NCBI GenBank assembly: GCA_032158295.1
Contig: CM063255.1
Coordinates: forward strand, 11,312,094 to 11,376,093
DNA from: Pycnopodia helianthoides
Taxonomy: Eukaryota > Echinodermata > Asteroidea > Forcipulatida > Asteriidae
DNA: 64,000 bases
Direction of reading: 5' to 3'
Position numbers and translations under genes: made by a program. The notes beneath the pieces are model-generated. The model did no database searches, was not told where the DNA came from, and was given only the letters and a program-made list of their open reading frames with translations. Every line of letters begins with the position of its first letter. Positions within the stretch are counted from its first letter, which is position 1. Positions 44,509 to 55,329 of the stretch are shown piece by piece.

Positions 44509-44892
44509 TTAAAGGAACATTACAGAATTGGTTGTTGCTAACAAAAGAGTTGCTGGCAGTGTAAGCACTTTATGTAATCCACCATATACATAAACTGACA
44601 AACCTGTAGAAGTTTGAGATCGATCGGCCATCTGGGTCACGAGAAAATAGTGAAAAACCGATTACACATTTGCATGAAATCATATAGCTTCAACAAATGA
44701 ATAAAACGCTCACTGAGCGATAAACTCCAATCGGAAAATTAGTTTATTCATTTCTCATCAAATATGGCATTTCAGACAGAACTATTTCAAGGGATGTTTT
44801 CTACTATCATCATCATTAGACCGTGTAAGTTTGATGTAAATCTCTGATCAAAAGTATATTTTACAATTACCAATTCTGTAATGTTCCTTTAA
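44509..44892 (-). mobile_element. TTAAAGG MITE family A, copy 7
   Basis: An inverted full copy in intron 1, lacking some of the GGTAAGAAAAAAAC subterminal tract on its right side. Confidence 0.9.
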
Positions 44893-46371
44893 GAAACCGG
44901 AAAAGGTGCAGTTGTGTGTTTTTTAAACCAAAATCTGAAATGTCACTTTGAGTTATCACACAGCTTTATCAAAACAAGTCCACCGTCAAGTTTAACAATC
45001 GTAATAAGTCGTTCCCGGTACTAGCGTACAACTCTGTTGAACACTATGCTATTATATTCAAGGCCATCAATCAAATTCATTAGACGGATACTGACGCTGA
45101 AAGGTAGGGCCTGACGTTCCGTAAATTGTCAACTAAAAGAGTTGATGATCTATATTACCTGCTGGACATGTTCTGATTGGATGTGTTTCATTTTTTCAAG
45201 ATTCGCAAAAATGTTTACAATTTACTTTTTCTAAAAAAATTCAAACCTTATTCAATGGATAAAGTGTATTATAAGAGAGCACAATACAAGCTCTTTTTGA
45301 AAAACAAATTGCCACAATACACGCTGTAGCTGCCATTCGAGGTGCCCGAGAGCCCAGATTCTCGCGAGAACTCGTACGCGCTCCAGGTCACAACCGACAC
45401 AGTCTTTTGATGAGCGTGGTAGACTAGTGGGATTTCTGAAAAAGGGCCTTGTATAAGGTTCAAGGAGCATTTTTGAGTAAAAGTGGGGAACCAGGTGTTT
45501 TAACATAATTTGGGTATGCTGATTCCGAAAAAACCGGTTCCCAAGCGAAATTTTGAATTTTTGACCATCTAATTTGCATAAACAAAATGGCCGTAAAATT
45601 GAAAATTTTGAGCCTTTTTTAACCATTTCCTGCAATATCTCTGTAACCCAGCATGCAAAAATTACAAATGATATGTCCGTACCTATGTATTAAAGGTCAG
45701 AGAATAGGATTAAGACATTTTTGAAGTAATTAGTGGTAAATAATACTCATAAATATGCAAATTAGTAGCCGCCATTACAGAAAAATCGTTTTTTCTCCAC
45801 TATCTATGTAACAAGGCAAGCAAACATGACAACTGAAGTGTCTTTACCTATATTTTGAGGGTCAGAGATTATAATAAATATAATTCTGAAGTAATTAGTG
45901 GCACACAATACTCATAAGTATGTTAATTAGTGATGTGCAATTACAGAAAAAAACATTTTTCTCCAATATTTCTGTAAATATGCAAGCAAACATGACAAAT
46001 GAAGTGTGTTTACCTATGTTTTGAAGGTCAAAGGAATTAAAGGATTGAGGCAATTCTGTAGTATTTTAGTGGTAAACATACGCATAATATGCAAATTAGT
46101 GGCCGCCATTAAAATAAATGTTCTCCTATATCTCTGTAACTTGGGAAACAAACATTACAAATAAAGTGTCTTTACCTATGTTTTGAGGGTCAAGCAATGT
46201 GATCAGTGATAATACAGATGTTTTTTTTTTCAAATGAGCTTCTTATAGCTACCAATACTTAATTCATACAAGGAGTTTGATCATCAAGCTGTTACTGACA
46301 TGTACACATTACTGTGCATTGTAACCTAGGTTTGCAGCATTTGCAAAGTCGCATCCGGCATTGTTTCTGGC

Positions 46372-46665
46372 ATGCATACGCAATCATTTCCAGGTAACTT
46401 CCAGGAAGTGGACCCAATGACATCAGTATGGGCTATTATAGTCCTGAATCACCATGTGTTCCCATCCCATGTCAATGGGCTCAGGTATGGCACAGTGAGC
46501 ATTTCTCCAAACCATTGCTTTATAGCGTACCTGCATCAAATTGACGCAGAGAGAACACTTGTTGGGGACATTGATTATAGTTTCCCAGTCTTAGAGAACA
46601 ACAGTTTACGTACATCATATATTCTGCACACAATGTCTCTGAAGATTGAACTGTCTCCTCTGTGA
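46372..46665 (+). CDS. Unrecognised 97-codon ORF inside the foldback element
   Basis: It contains NFQEVDPMTSVWAIIVLNHH and VSISPNHCFIAYLHQIDAER. The composition is protein-like and not low-complexity, so it is probably a fragment of an element-encoded protein. I do not recognise the family. It starts just inside the left inverted repeat and ends at a TGA. Confidence 0.35.
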   Translation: MHTQSFPGNFQEVDPMTSVWAIIVLNHHVFPSHVNGLRYGTVSISPNHCFIAYLHQIDAERTLVGDIDYSFPVLENNSLRTSYILHTMSLKIELSPL

Positions 46666-46679
46666 GTTCGCGGATTCCT

Positions 46680-47466
46680 AAGCTTTTGAGCAGTAGAATG
46701 TGAGAGGTCGTCTTCAGCCAACGCCATCTCGGGAGCCTCCTGACGGTTGCTTTTGGCTCACCCTGGCCTGCATCATCATCGTCCTCAGCTCAGCAGTTTC
46801 TTGTTGCCATGCGCCCTTCTTCTGCTAGTGATTCTCCTCCTGCCCCTTCTCCTAGCTCAATCGACGGGTTCCCACAGCACTAATGGGCATGCAGAGACTA
46901 CATGTATCTCCAAATGACACAAACAGTGGTCAGCCGACCTTATCTTTCGTTCCCTGACCTTTGCAGATACTCTGAGCAGGGTGCCATAGAGCTGGACACG
47001 CGGTCGTTGAGTACCAACCTCAGCATTCGGGTGTAGACGCCGTCTATAGTTCTCTCTCGGGCGTGGCTGTCATAGTCCACCTCTTGGCTCCATGAAGAAG
47101 TACAGACTTAACTGTAGCCACAAACAGACACCTCTTGGTGTCGTTGGTCAGACCAGATCTCCACACACACTCGCTCATGCCATGAAAGGCCTTCCGTGGC
47201 AGAGCTTTCCTCACTCTCATCTAGCTCTAAGTCGATCCTATGTGGGCACAAATGTATTTGAACTCCTCAACAACCTCTTGGGAAGCGATAAAACTGTCTT
47301 CCAAGTTGAACGCTATCATCTTGGTCTCCTTTGAGTTTAACTGAAGCCCTAATCTGCTAAATTGGAGCTCAACAGCTGCAAGCACTTCTTGTGCTTGTTC
47401 CATCGTGTTGGAGAGGAGACAATTGTCATCAACCAAGTCCAGGTCAGTGATTACCACTGCTGGCAC
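46680..47466 (-). pseudogene. LINE reverse transcriptase C-terminal remnant
   Basis: VVITDLDLVDDNCLLSNTME is the reverse-transcriptase active-site block (usually ITDLDFADDIALLS, here with VDD), followed by GLQLNSKETKMIAFN and FKYICAHIGS. Beyond a frame break, SVLLHGAKRWTMT and DGVYTRMLRLVLND continue the usual order (SVLLYGxExWTLT, LDGxYTRMLR). Several stops and shifts show it is dead. It lies antisense to its neighbours in the foldback element. Confidence 0.8.
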
Positions 47467-47939
47467 TCTCCAACTTCAGCAATTGATGGTGCTCTTTGAA
47501 GACTGCGATGCGGACCTTTTGGTGGCATGCTTGATTGTCTCTTCTCAAGATGGCATTGTCTCTTCTCAAGATGACGAGTCATTATGTTAAATAGCTTCAG
47601 GATAGACTATGACTTTAGTTATCTGCCAGATTGGACTTGGTTCAGCAAGTGATATAGGAACTGGCAGAAGCTTGGCATCATAACAGCTGGCAAGTGTTAA
47701 CTGGACAACCGGCTTCATAGGCAGTAACAAGGCATCGGAGAACGTTTCTACCTGCCTTCAGGATAGTTGTTTTGTCTTTGTCAACTTTTTTGTTGGGCAG
47801 ATACAGAGAAAAGACATTCAATGGACCCGTTGCTACCAGAACACGACACATACAAGCCTCTTGACCAATCAGGCGGCCTGTTGATGGTCGTAATGTGCCT
47901 CTTCCAAAAAACAGAAACAATTTATGTGGTTTCCTGTCC

Positions 47940-48526
47940 TGATAATAAAATTGATCTCTGTCTGAGAAACTGTGTTTTCAAGCACCTGATGATCAGAACA
48001 TTCTTGTTGTCGAGGAGTTCAGAGAAGAACCTAAAGTTAGATTGTCAAAGTCAACCACCGATTTGACTAAACTGAGAGCCAAACATAAAGAAGCTGACAC
48101 TAGGTTGGTGTTATCCATGCTGTGCACAGCCAGTTTAATACAGTTGTTTTGTCTTCAATGGATACTGGTTCTTGTGCTTTTGGTTTCCAACTTCTCACGT
48201 GTACAATGTGAATGCCTTTGGATGTTGTCTGGTCCCGCCATGAAATGCCAATATATGCGGCTTTCAATAACCTACCAACCTATACCACGTCGAGTATTAA
48301 ACAGGAACAAATCTTTTACCATTTCATGCATTAAATGGGTGTGTAACCACGTCCTACTTAGCAAATTAGGCATGCACTGTTCTCTAAAACTGGGAAAACA
48401 GAAAACAATGTCCCCAATGAGTGAAGCTCTCCGCTTCAATTTGATACATGTACGCTATCAAGCAATGATTTGGAGAAATACCCATCACTGTTCTATACCT
48501 GAGCCAGTTGATTTGGGATGGTAACA
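47940..48526 (+). pseudogene. Decayed transposon-associated ORF (EADTR type)
   Basis: The frame reads DQNILVVEEFREEP, then LRAKHKEADTRLVLS, then after frame damage LWMLSGPAMKCQY, and ends ALRFNLIHVRYQAMIWRNTH followed by EPVDLGW. I associate the series (N/K)HxEADTR, LW...G, RxxYQAxIWR and GW with a large transposon-linked protein family in cnidarians and echinoderms. The expected GCDTTS block is missing, so this copy is not functional. Family name not certain. Confidence 0.55.
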
Positions 48527-49665
48527 CATGGTGATTCAGGACTATAGCCCCTTATGATGTCATTGGGTCCAATTCCTAAAAGATATCTGGAAATGATTTC
48601 GTTTGCATGCCAGACGCATGATCAAACTCCTTGTATGAATACGATTATAGTTAAAGAAACAGTTTATTTTATACCTGACTGAGCATAAGGGATTTGTAAT
48701 TGAGACCAGTTGCCTCATCATGCCTGTATTATTGTCAAGTAGTATTTGGGGGTAAAGTTAGGAACCTAACATTTTAGCATTGATACATAAATAGTTATGC
48801 AATTCATTGGTAGCTATACTAGCTCATTTGCATAATTAAGCATTGATAGCTATACTAGCTCATTTGCATATTTAGGCATCTGGCTCATCACTGATCACAT
48901 TGCTTGACCCTCAAAACAAAGGAAAAGACACTTCAATCGTAATGTTTGTTTGACTAGTTACAGAGATATATGAGAAAAATTATTTTTTGGTAATGTCGGC
49001 CACTAATGTGCATATTTATGAGTATTGTTCCACTACTTACTTCATAAATGTCTTAATTCTTTTCTTTGACCTTTAAAACATAGGCAAACACGTTTCAATT
49101 GTATTTTTTGCTTGCCTAGTTACAGAGATATAGGAGAAAATGTTTTTTTTCTGTAATGGCGGCCACTAATTTGCCTATTTATGAGTATTGTGTACCACTA
49201 ATTACTTTAGAATTATATTAATTATAATCTCTGACCCTCAAAATATAGGTAAAGACACTTCAATTGTCATGTTTGCTTGCCTTGTTACATGGATAGTGGA
49301 GAAAAACGATGTTTCTGTAATGGCGGCTACTAATTTGCATATTTATGGGTATTATTTACCACTAATTACTTCAAAAATGTCTTAATCCTATTCTCTGACC
49401 TTCAATACATAAGTACAGACATATCATTTGTCATTTTTGCTTGCTGGGTTACAGAGATATTGCAGGAAATGGTTAAAAAGGGCTCAAAATTTTCAATTTT
49501 ACGGCCATTTTGTTTATGCAAATTAGATGGTCAAAAATTCAAAATTTCGCTTGGGAACCGGTTTTTCGGAATCAGCATAACAAAATTATGTAAAAAAGTC
49601 CGGTTCCCCACTTTTACTACAAAATGCCCCTAACAGTCACAATTTTCAGAAATCCCACTAGTCTA

Positions 49666-51780
49666 TGGTGTCGAATGAACGTCAAGCTAACATTAAGTCA
49701 CAGGTTGGTATGGTTTAATAGCCTCCCAATGGATGCTAAACTAGAGTTGAGGACCCTCACCCGTCTTTGTAAAAACATATCAGACTCGTTTCTGTTGGTG
49801 CATGGACAATCGCATTCATCCGATCGTCTAGGTTTTTAGTCAACACACCCATTAAACCACGCAGTGAAAAAAGTCATCAACTCGTTGTGTTGTCACGCTG
49901 TGTTGACAAAGCCCGGAATTCCTTTTTTTTTCTTCCAATTTTGGATAAATTGAATGAAGACACCGATTGATGACGGCATGGCAAGTTCTTTACGCGCGGG
50001 TAGTATATCAGATTGAAGTATTACAAAATATTAAAGGTGTTAAGTGTAAAGTTACAACAGGTTTTGACAGCAAAGTAATGTATCATAATATGAAAGCTTG
50101 GGTCTCCAAGTTATCGTTATTGTAATTAGCTGAACATCATTAATTAACTGACTTAGTTATATAAAATATTTGAATATTTAATGAGGCAATCTCGAGACAA
50201 CCACCACGTCTCAAAAAGTATTCATCCGACCATCAAACTTCGCTCATCAGTTACACACTTGTGGAATACTGTAGATGTGTTTGTTGGCCAAAAACATGCT
50301 GTGACGTCCCCGTGACATAATTTATGACGCGTCTTGTATATTTACAAGACACATGGCTCTAAAGGTGTAAACATTTTGATGGTCAAAATACACCAATTTT
50401 CAAAATAGGCTAAATTTAAGTTTCCTTTAGGCCTATTAATAATGAATAATTATTTTAAAAGGAAGGTTTCTTAACCAGAAGGGGACCAATATAGTCTTTA
50501 TACATTTTGTGCATGACCACAAAAAAGGGATAAATAAATAAATAAATACAAAACTCGTACAAATGTTCAAGGTTTACGCTGATAGGCTTAAATGGTGATA
50601 TGTTTTATATACCATCTTGTAGCTGGTAAGAAAGCTTATTAGCACTTTTTTGTCATCAGGTGTCAAATGTGATGTCAAATGAAGTCAATTCACAGCTTTT
50701 TACCTCCAAAATCATATCCTGCACCATTATACGTCGCATAGTGTCATAGATTTCTTGCCGTGTTGTAGCCTAAAACCCATGTGACGTTTAATTCAAAAAC
50801 ATTACCTCGCTTTGACCTTTCCTCCTGGTTTTAATAGGAAAGTTCAAACAAATCACATTTGTATATCACGGGTCTATACAGCCAATTTTAAAACAAAATA
50901 ATTAAGAGTATGTGTGTGTGTGTGTGTGGACTCATCAGTGGGACCAAAGCTTTCAAAAAAGGATTGATGACGTCAACATTCGTTCGGTCATCGACATTAT
51001 GAACCTGTGAAGTGCAACGCTCAAAAGAAAAACAACTCTGCAGCGTATTTCAGAGCGGTAAGTGATTTCGTTCCACGAAAAACACTAGTTACGGACAATG
51101 CATTTCCATTAAACTCATTTGATTTCTTCAGGGAGGTCGAATAATGGTAAAATGTTCAGGTTTTATCGTCTTTCAAAAGTGCACTGAACCTAAACTATCG
51201 GATGGGTTTTCAGAATGACATTAAAGACATTGGTACCATGATTTATACCGATGCAAGTTAGCACGATCGTATGTGAAGTTATGAACAAGATGATGCCGTG
51301 TTTGAAAAGGGGACTAAAACCTCCCCTGTGTGAATGAGCTTTACGTCAATGTAATTCTACAAAATGTCGATGCATGGTGCGGAAGAAAAAGAGCCTCCGG
51401 GGACCTCTCGCGAATTAAACCCTGAGCAGATTTAACAATTGATCTCTTAGTAAAGAGGAAATGAGAAACTAATATGGCGGGGTTGACTTTATCTACGAGT
51501 GAACGGGCAGATAACAAGGGATGAATATGGCGATAGTTTTTTTTTCTTCTTTTTGTGTACTCAATAATGATTGCAGTGTATCTGTTTGCCGATACGGTAA
51601 CTTATGCAATTTCCCACTCAGTTGGCCAAATCCATGATGAAAATTGCTGCAGCTAACCGGCCGGAAATCAATCCAGCGGTCGCTTCAAAACATGTATAGC
51701 ATCATAGAGCTTGAATCTTCCGGTCAAAATCGGAGTTGTATTCGGCCATTATAGTCTGAGCTGCATAATACCTCTAATAC
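49666..51780. other. Intron 1 segment, mostly unassigned
   Basis: It contains a (GT)n tract at 50908-50929 and the candidate cassette exon at 50704-50769. I see no other recognisable feature. Confidence 0.35.
50704..50769 (-). CDS. Candidate cassette exon in intron 1 (weak)
   Basis: A 66-base island between acceptor catgggttttag and donor GAG followed by gtaaaa. One frame is open in phase 0-0, reading ATTRQEIYDTMRRIMVQDM and three more residues, a likely amphipathic helix. It would insert without frameshift between exons 1 and 2, but GABA-B receptors have no insertion there, so it is either an optional exon, part of something else, or chance. Confidence 0.25.
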
Positions 51781-51785
51781 ATCGC

Positions 51786-51893
51786 AGTGTTGTAGTCGAG
51801 ACCTGGGAGTCCGAGACCGAGACCGAGACCGAGGGGGAGACCGAGACCTGGAGACCGACGGGGAGACCGGTCTCGAGACCTACAACACTGATA
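51786..51893. repeat. Hairpin with GAGACC tandem core
   Basis: GTGTTGTAGTCGAGACC and GGTCTCGAGACCTACAACAC form inverted ends around repeated GAGACCGAGACCGAG units. Confidence 0.75.
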
Positions 51894-52146
51894 CATCGAC
51901 GCTGTGTGGTGTAATTGTATTACACGCCGCGTAAATCAAATTTGCAACTATCTTGTCTTGTTCTATTCACGGTTCACTTTGGTCTTGGCCATCAAGCGAT
52001 CGCTTCCACTCGTGGTGTCTGTTATGGATTTCTACAGCGCTAAAAATTCAACAAGAAGTTGCAGTAGATTGGAACCAAAAGTAAGAAGTTTGAATGTATA
52101 TACTGAGGGCGCTCTGCTTTATTTCGCAAAAAAAATGTATACTTTA

Positions 52147-53520
52147 AAGGCAGTAGATAATTTTTGTAATTACTCAAGAAATATATCACCATAAAAACTT
52201 ACTTGGTAAGGAGCACCTGAGAACTGTTGATAGTATAAAACAGTGTGAGAAACGACTCCCTATGAAGTATGTAGTTTTTTAAAAAGAGATAGTTTCTCAC
52301 TGAAATACTTGCTGAGAAAGGCTTCAGGCATGAGGCCTTTCTCAGGCATTTGAAAGCACACAATTGTATGCAACAAGGGTGTTTTTTCTGTCACTATTTT
52401 CTTGCAACTTCGATGACCAATTGGCCCAAAATGTTCACAGGGTTGTTATTTTAAACTATGTTTGCTAACTGCAAATCAAACAGTGGACACGCTTTCGATA
52501 AAGTTTTTGTGGGTTGTGAACGAGGGCATGGTTACTTTAATTAGACGTTGTCAAACATGAACCCATCCGAAGATTTTATTGAATAAAACTGGCTTTGTTT
52601 TGTTATTAAAGGTAGGGTCACAGATTGGTAAATACTCACAATTTAATGGCCATAACAACTTAACATATTCTGTTCTACTGCTGCCTTGACACCGTACCGC
52701 AAAATACGGTTACAAGCTGCTTTCACCAGAACTACGTCATCCCAACTAAGCTTAGACTTGCTCACGGGCTCTTAACTCAAGCAAATCCAGCCTAGGCCAG
52801 GTATGGACGAGGACTAGTACTCGACTCGTCTTTATGATATGCAGTACGTACAACGTTTGCACGTCGTCATAACACTTCTAGGTTTACCGAGGCACTGTAG
52901 TTAGACGAACACTCGTTTGAAGAAAAAAAAACATCGGACCACTTTATGATTTTGTTTTTTATCTGCTAGGTAATTCATATGTGAAATAGAATCAGCTGTA
53001 ATTGCAAACTGCTTGCCAACCCCAAAAGACCCATGGTATAAATGCAGACAAATAGTTAATGGCCTCACGTTTCGATCCTTGCACACAGTCTTTCTCGAAG
53101 GCTAAATGACAATACAAGAAACACATAAACAAGTAGGCCTGGACTGGTGTAACAGAAGCAGTCAAGAGGAAAGAAATGAAGAGCGAGAGAGAGAGAGAGG
53201 GAGAGAGGGAGAGAGATGCAGAAATTACACACAAAAGCATGGAATGAACAATGAAGAAGGAGACAAAGTGGGAGTAGAGGGAAAGGGGTTGTAGATTGAT
53301 TATTTTTATGTACAAGACGTTGCCCGTAGACTTCCGGGATTTATTTTATGATACCACATGGAGCGTAGAATCCGTCCACGTTTAGCGAGGTGACAGCGGT
53401 ACAAACAACATTGTATCTCGTGGTACCCTATTCTGGAATAACCTCAACTCGGATATTAAAAAGTCTCGTTCACTCAAGTCATTCTCTAACAAACTAAAAC
53501 GTGGATAGATTGAACTTTCC
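52147..53520. mobile_element. Family C and family E MITE relics with LINE tail
   Basis: Positions 52147-52460 are a decayed family C element. TTAAAGGTAGGGTCACAG at 52609 starts a family E relic whose other part (TTTAGCGAGGTGACAGCGG) is at 53383. Inside it, 53418-53510 on the plus strand reads GTLFWNNLNSDIKKSRSLKS FSNKLK, the end of a LINE protein, followed by a stop. Positions 53045-53300 carry a copy of the CTTTCTCGAAGG element with a (GA)n tract. Confidence 0.55.
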
Positions 53521-53909
53521 ATGTGAAAACCATCAACAATGTGTCGTTGTTTTCTCAGCAGGTATAGATAGTTCCCAGTAGACGCCATCTTTACGGGCAA
53601 ATTGCATTTTGGCTTGCAGATGCGTCAAACGCTCAACTTATTAACGCAGCCGCGTTGTTCACTGACCAATCCTGCAATGAGTTTCGTGAAATGCGCGCGT
53701 GTTGCACGCCGTTCTCACACGAAACGCACGACTGTTTGTTCTAAACTGCCCGTAAAGATGGCCGATTTACGTCATACTGCAACCTATCTATAGACAACAA
53801 TAAGCCACATCGTGCAACCAATTAACTACCAACGGACTCATTTCCCCATCACACACTCTCACCATGAGAGACTTACGTCTATTTTAAAGGTATCAGAAGG
53901 TGTATATGC

Positions 53910-54293
53910 TTAAAGGAACATTACAGAATTAGTAATTGTAAAAGATACTTTTGCTCACAGATTTACATAAAACTTACACGGTCTAATGATGATGATAGTA
54001 GAAAACATCCCTTGAAATATTTCTGTCTGAAATGCCATATTTGATGAGAAATGAATAAACTAAATTTCCGATTGGAGTTTATCGCTCAGTGAGCGTTTTA
54101 TTCATTTGTTGAATCTATATGATTTCATGCAAATGTGTAATCGGTTTTTCACTATTTTCTCGTGACCCAGATGGCCGATCGATCTCAAACTTCTACAGGT
54201 TTGTCAGTTTATGTATATGGTGGATTACATAAAGTGCTTACACTGCCAGCAACTGTTTTGTTGGCAAAAACCAATTCTGTAATGTTCCTTTAA
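53910..54293 (+). mobile_element. TTAAAGG MITE family A, copy 8
   Basis: A full copy in intron 1 with a shortened left subterminal tract; ends TTAAAGGAACATTACAG and CTGTAATGTTCCTTTAA. Confidence 0.9.
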
Positions 54294-54664
54294 GAGACAC
54301 ATTTTTGTTTTCGAAAGATCTTCGAATGTACGGCAGAATAATTCGTCAACAAAAAAATGCTCTACAAAAATTACTCCACCGAATATAATAGAACATACCG
54401 TATTCCTTCCCTCTGTAAAGGTAATCTGATTACATTACACGTTCTCATGTGATTTTCGAAGCATTCAGTACTTGGGCTCATCACATTTTTTTCATGCCAG
54501 TGTAATTGGACATGGACATTAATACTAATTCGGGCATGACATGAAAATGTAGCTCGTGTGTTTTTTCTGTGCGAAGGGAATGCGAGACTTCTCTTCATTG
54601 CACTGACGCAGCAGCATGCTCAAAATAGACTATTACCACACTCAAGATCGGAGACCATCTGGAT

Positions 54665-54990
54665 AGCGTTATGTCCGACCCATTATGTTCTACAAACCGT
54701 TATGTCCGACCCAGTATGTCCGACAAAGCACTATACCGACCAATTATGTCCTACAAACCGTTATGTCCGACCCATTATGTCCGACAAAGCGCTATATACC
54801 GACCAATTATGTCCTACAAACCGTTATATCCGACCCATTATGTCCGACAAAGCGCTATACCGACCAAGTATGTCCTACAAACCGTTATGTCCGACCATGT
54901 TCTACATACCTTAATGTCCGACCATTATGTCATACAAGCCACATAAAACACAAACCATTATGTCCTACTAACCGTTATATCCGACCCAAA
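54665..54990. repeat. Tandem TTATGTCCGACCCAT array
   Basis: Higher units of about 62 bases (GTTATGTCCGACCCATTATG, GACAAAGCGCTATACCGACC, ATGTCCTACAAACC) repeat about four times. It is the inverted relative of the array at 2033-2560. The three overlapping plus-strand ORFs are repeat translations. Confidence 0.85.
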
Positions 54991-55235
54991 GCCTGCTTAG
55001 GTAGACAACGTTTCTTGAAGATCGGGAAACCTTATTATGCACGTTGATTACCAGTGCACACATTTTGTAGAAAAGTGACAACGGGATTTTGTCATTTTTA
55101 AAACTTGCAGAAGACAGATTTGAAACTAATTTGCATGAATTCAACGTTCAGTCATTTCAGTCAAGATGTAAGGTCCCGACTCAGCAACTGAAAATCGGTA
55201 GAAACTTTGTTTCCAAGTTCGTTGGCTTTTAGCTT

Positions 55236-55325
55236 GAAAAACCCAGTGTACACTGTCATAACACTCATTGTCAAAACAGCCAGTGTACACTGTCATAACA
55301 CTCATTGTCAAAACACCCAGTGTAG
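55236..55325. repeat. Tandem 42-bp duplication
   Basis: CAGTGTACACTGTCATAACA CTCATTGTC occurs twice head to tail, with a third partial copy. It makes an apparent 96-codon minus-strand ORF repetitive. Confidence 0.75.
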
Positions 55326-55329
55326 AAAC

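Larger units (their letters stand above)
45420..49665. mobile_element. 4.2-kb foldback element with long inverted repeats
   Basis: The left arm 45420-46283 and right arm 48619-49665 are inverted relatives. Ends are TAGACTAGTGGGATTTCTGA and TCAGAAATCCCACTAGTCTA, and inner limits are AATTCATACAAGGAGTTTGA and TCAAACTCCTTGTATGAAT. The arms consist of units of about 150-165 bases containing ATGCAAATTAGTGGCCGCCAT. The flanks give a possible 3-bp TGG duplication. The 2.3-kb interior holds remnants of at least two protein genes. Confidence 0.85.

Noticed and set aside
45252..45635. 127-codon minus-strand ORF
   Set aside because: Runs across the border of the foldback element and into its inverted repeat; no protein family seen.
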